NCBI RefSeq assembly: GCF_002205675.1
Contig: NZ_NISK01000005.1
Coordinates: 94,849-158,848 of the forward strand
Length of the DNA stretch: 64,000 nt
Origin: Sphingopyxis bauzanensis
GTDB taxonomy: Bacteria; Pseudomonadota; Alphaproteobacteria; Sphingomonadales; Sphingomonadaceae
Direction of reading: 5' to 3'
Shown here in pieces: positions 63,937 to 64,000 of this stretch. The notes under the pieces are model-generated. The model did no database searches. It saw only the letters and a program-made list of their open reading frames with translations, and was not told where the DNA came from. The position numbers and the translations under genes were made by a program. How positions within the stretch are numbered: position 1 is the stretch's first letter; every line of letters begins with the position of its first letter.

Positions 63937-64000
63937 TCTCGCGCAGCATTCCGATTTGAAGCTGCGCACGATTCCGATTTGATCATGCGCAGCATTCCGA
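63872..64000 (+). repeat. array of 23-bp direct repeats (IS21-type terminal repeats)
   Basis: Units start at 63872, 63895, 63918, 63941, 63964 and 63987 (last one cut by the window). The core ATTCCGA (GTTCCGA in the second) recurs at exactly 23-bp spacing, preceded in most units by GCGCAG or GCGCAC. Multiple short direct repeats of this kind bind transposase at IS21-family ends. Confidence 0.8.

Larger units (their letters stand above)
63635..64000 (+). mobile_element. IS21-type element end, continuing past the window
   Basis: The element seems to begin with TGTCAGTGGGCG at 63635, exactly where the IS110/IS1111-type pseudogene stops. Inside are a 42-bp palindrome, a start of istA with its ribosome site (GACAGGAGG), and then a 23-bp repeat array. 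The mix of a left-type end, a short istA piece and terminal-type repeats suggests an internally deleted or composite copy. Confidence 0.6.

Noticed and set aside
63872..64000. CRISPR array
   Set aside because: The 23-bp units are contiguous without spacers and follow an istA fragment; they fit IS21 terminal repeats.

Overview
The window reads as chromosomal DNA of a GC-rich alphaproteobacterium of the order Sphingomonadales, most like Sphingopyxis. This rests on family recognition (dense acyl-CoA catabolism, a bacterial CDC48-type ATPase, the cpoB-tilS-ftsH and hslVU blocks, proteobacterial RpoZ) and not on any database search.

Layout. (1) 1-9.3 kb: a fatty/branched acyl-CoA degradation block with four acyl-CoA dehydrogenases (one cut by the window edge, one lacking its middle domain), a CoA-transferase, a thiolase, an SDR and a nitronate monooxygenase, plus a PhoX-type phosphatase. 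(2) 9.4-16.3 kb: patchwork DNA with a hydrolase/flavin-reductase fusion, an intact IS5-type element with a frameshifted transposase, a fused nucleotidyltransferase-HEPN protein behind a sigma-region-4-like protein, tRNA-Ser(GGA), tRNA-Thr(GGT), two REP doublets and several small genes. (3) 16.3-31 kb: housekeeping genes (CDC48-like AAA ATPase, MFS carrier, lipid methyltransferase, PLD-type synthase, rpoZ, ftsH, tilS, cpoB, rodZ-like, hslU, hslV). (4) 31-61.3 kb: a large surface-polysaccharide locus. (5) 61.4-64 kb: an insertion-sequence graveyard (IS110-type, a broken IS110/IS1111-type copy, and an IS21-type end with 23-bp repeats).

The polysaccharide locus is written in blocks on both strands. 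It appears to hold a full set for an amidated or amidinated 2,3-diamino-mannuronic acid nucleotide sugar (WecC/WbpA-, WbpB-, WbpE-, WbpD-, WecB/WbpI-, WbpG-, HisH2- and HisF2-like). It also has much of a bacillosamine-type route (WbpM/PglF-like dehydratase, aminotransferase, PglD-like acetyltransferase, PglC-like phosphoglycosyl transferase). Export and assembly proteins are Wza-, Wzc-, Wzx- and two Wzy/WaaL-like proteins. Only one ordinary glycosyltransferase is visible.

The most exciting part is the tightly coupled operon at 56915-61334. It encodes a seryl-tRNA-synthetase-like amino acid:carrier-protein ligase, a carrier protein, a GNAT acetyltransferase, an MBOAT membrane acyltransferase, a 36-residue membrane microprotein and an SGNH/DltD-like protein. 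This has the same logic as the Gram-positive Dlt D-alanylation pathway (DltA, DltC, DltB, DltX, DltD), but the activating enzyme is unrelated to DltA. The microprotein ends in F-V-Y-G-G-F, matching the FxYxxF ending of DltX. I infer a Gram-negative system that puts an aminoacyl or N-acetyl-aminoacyl group on the exported polysaccharide.
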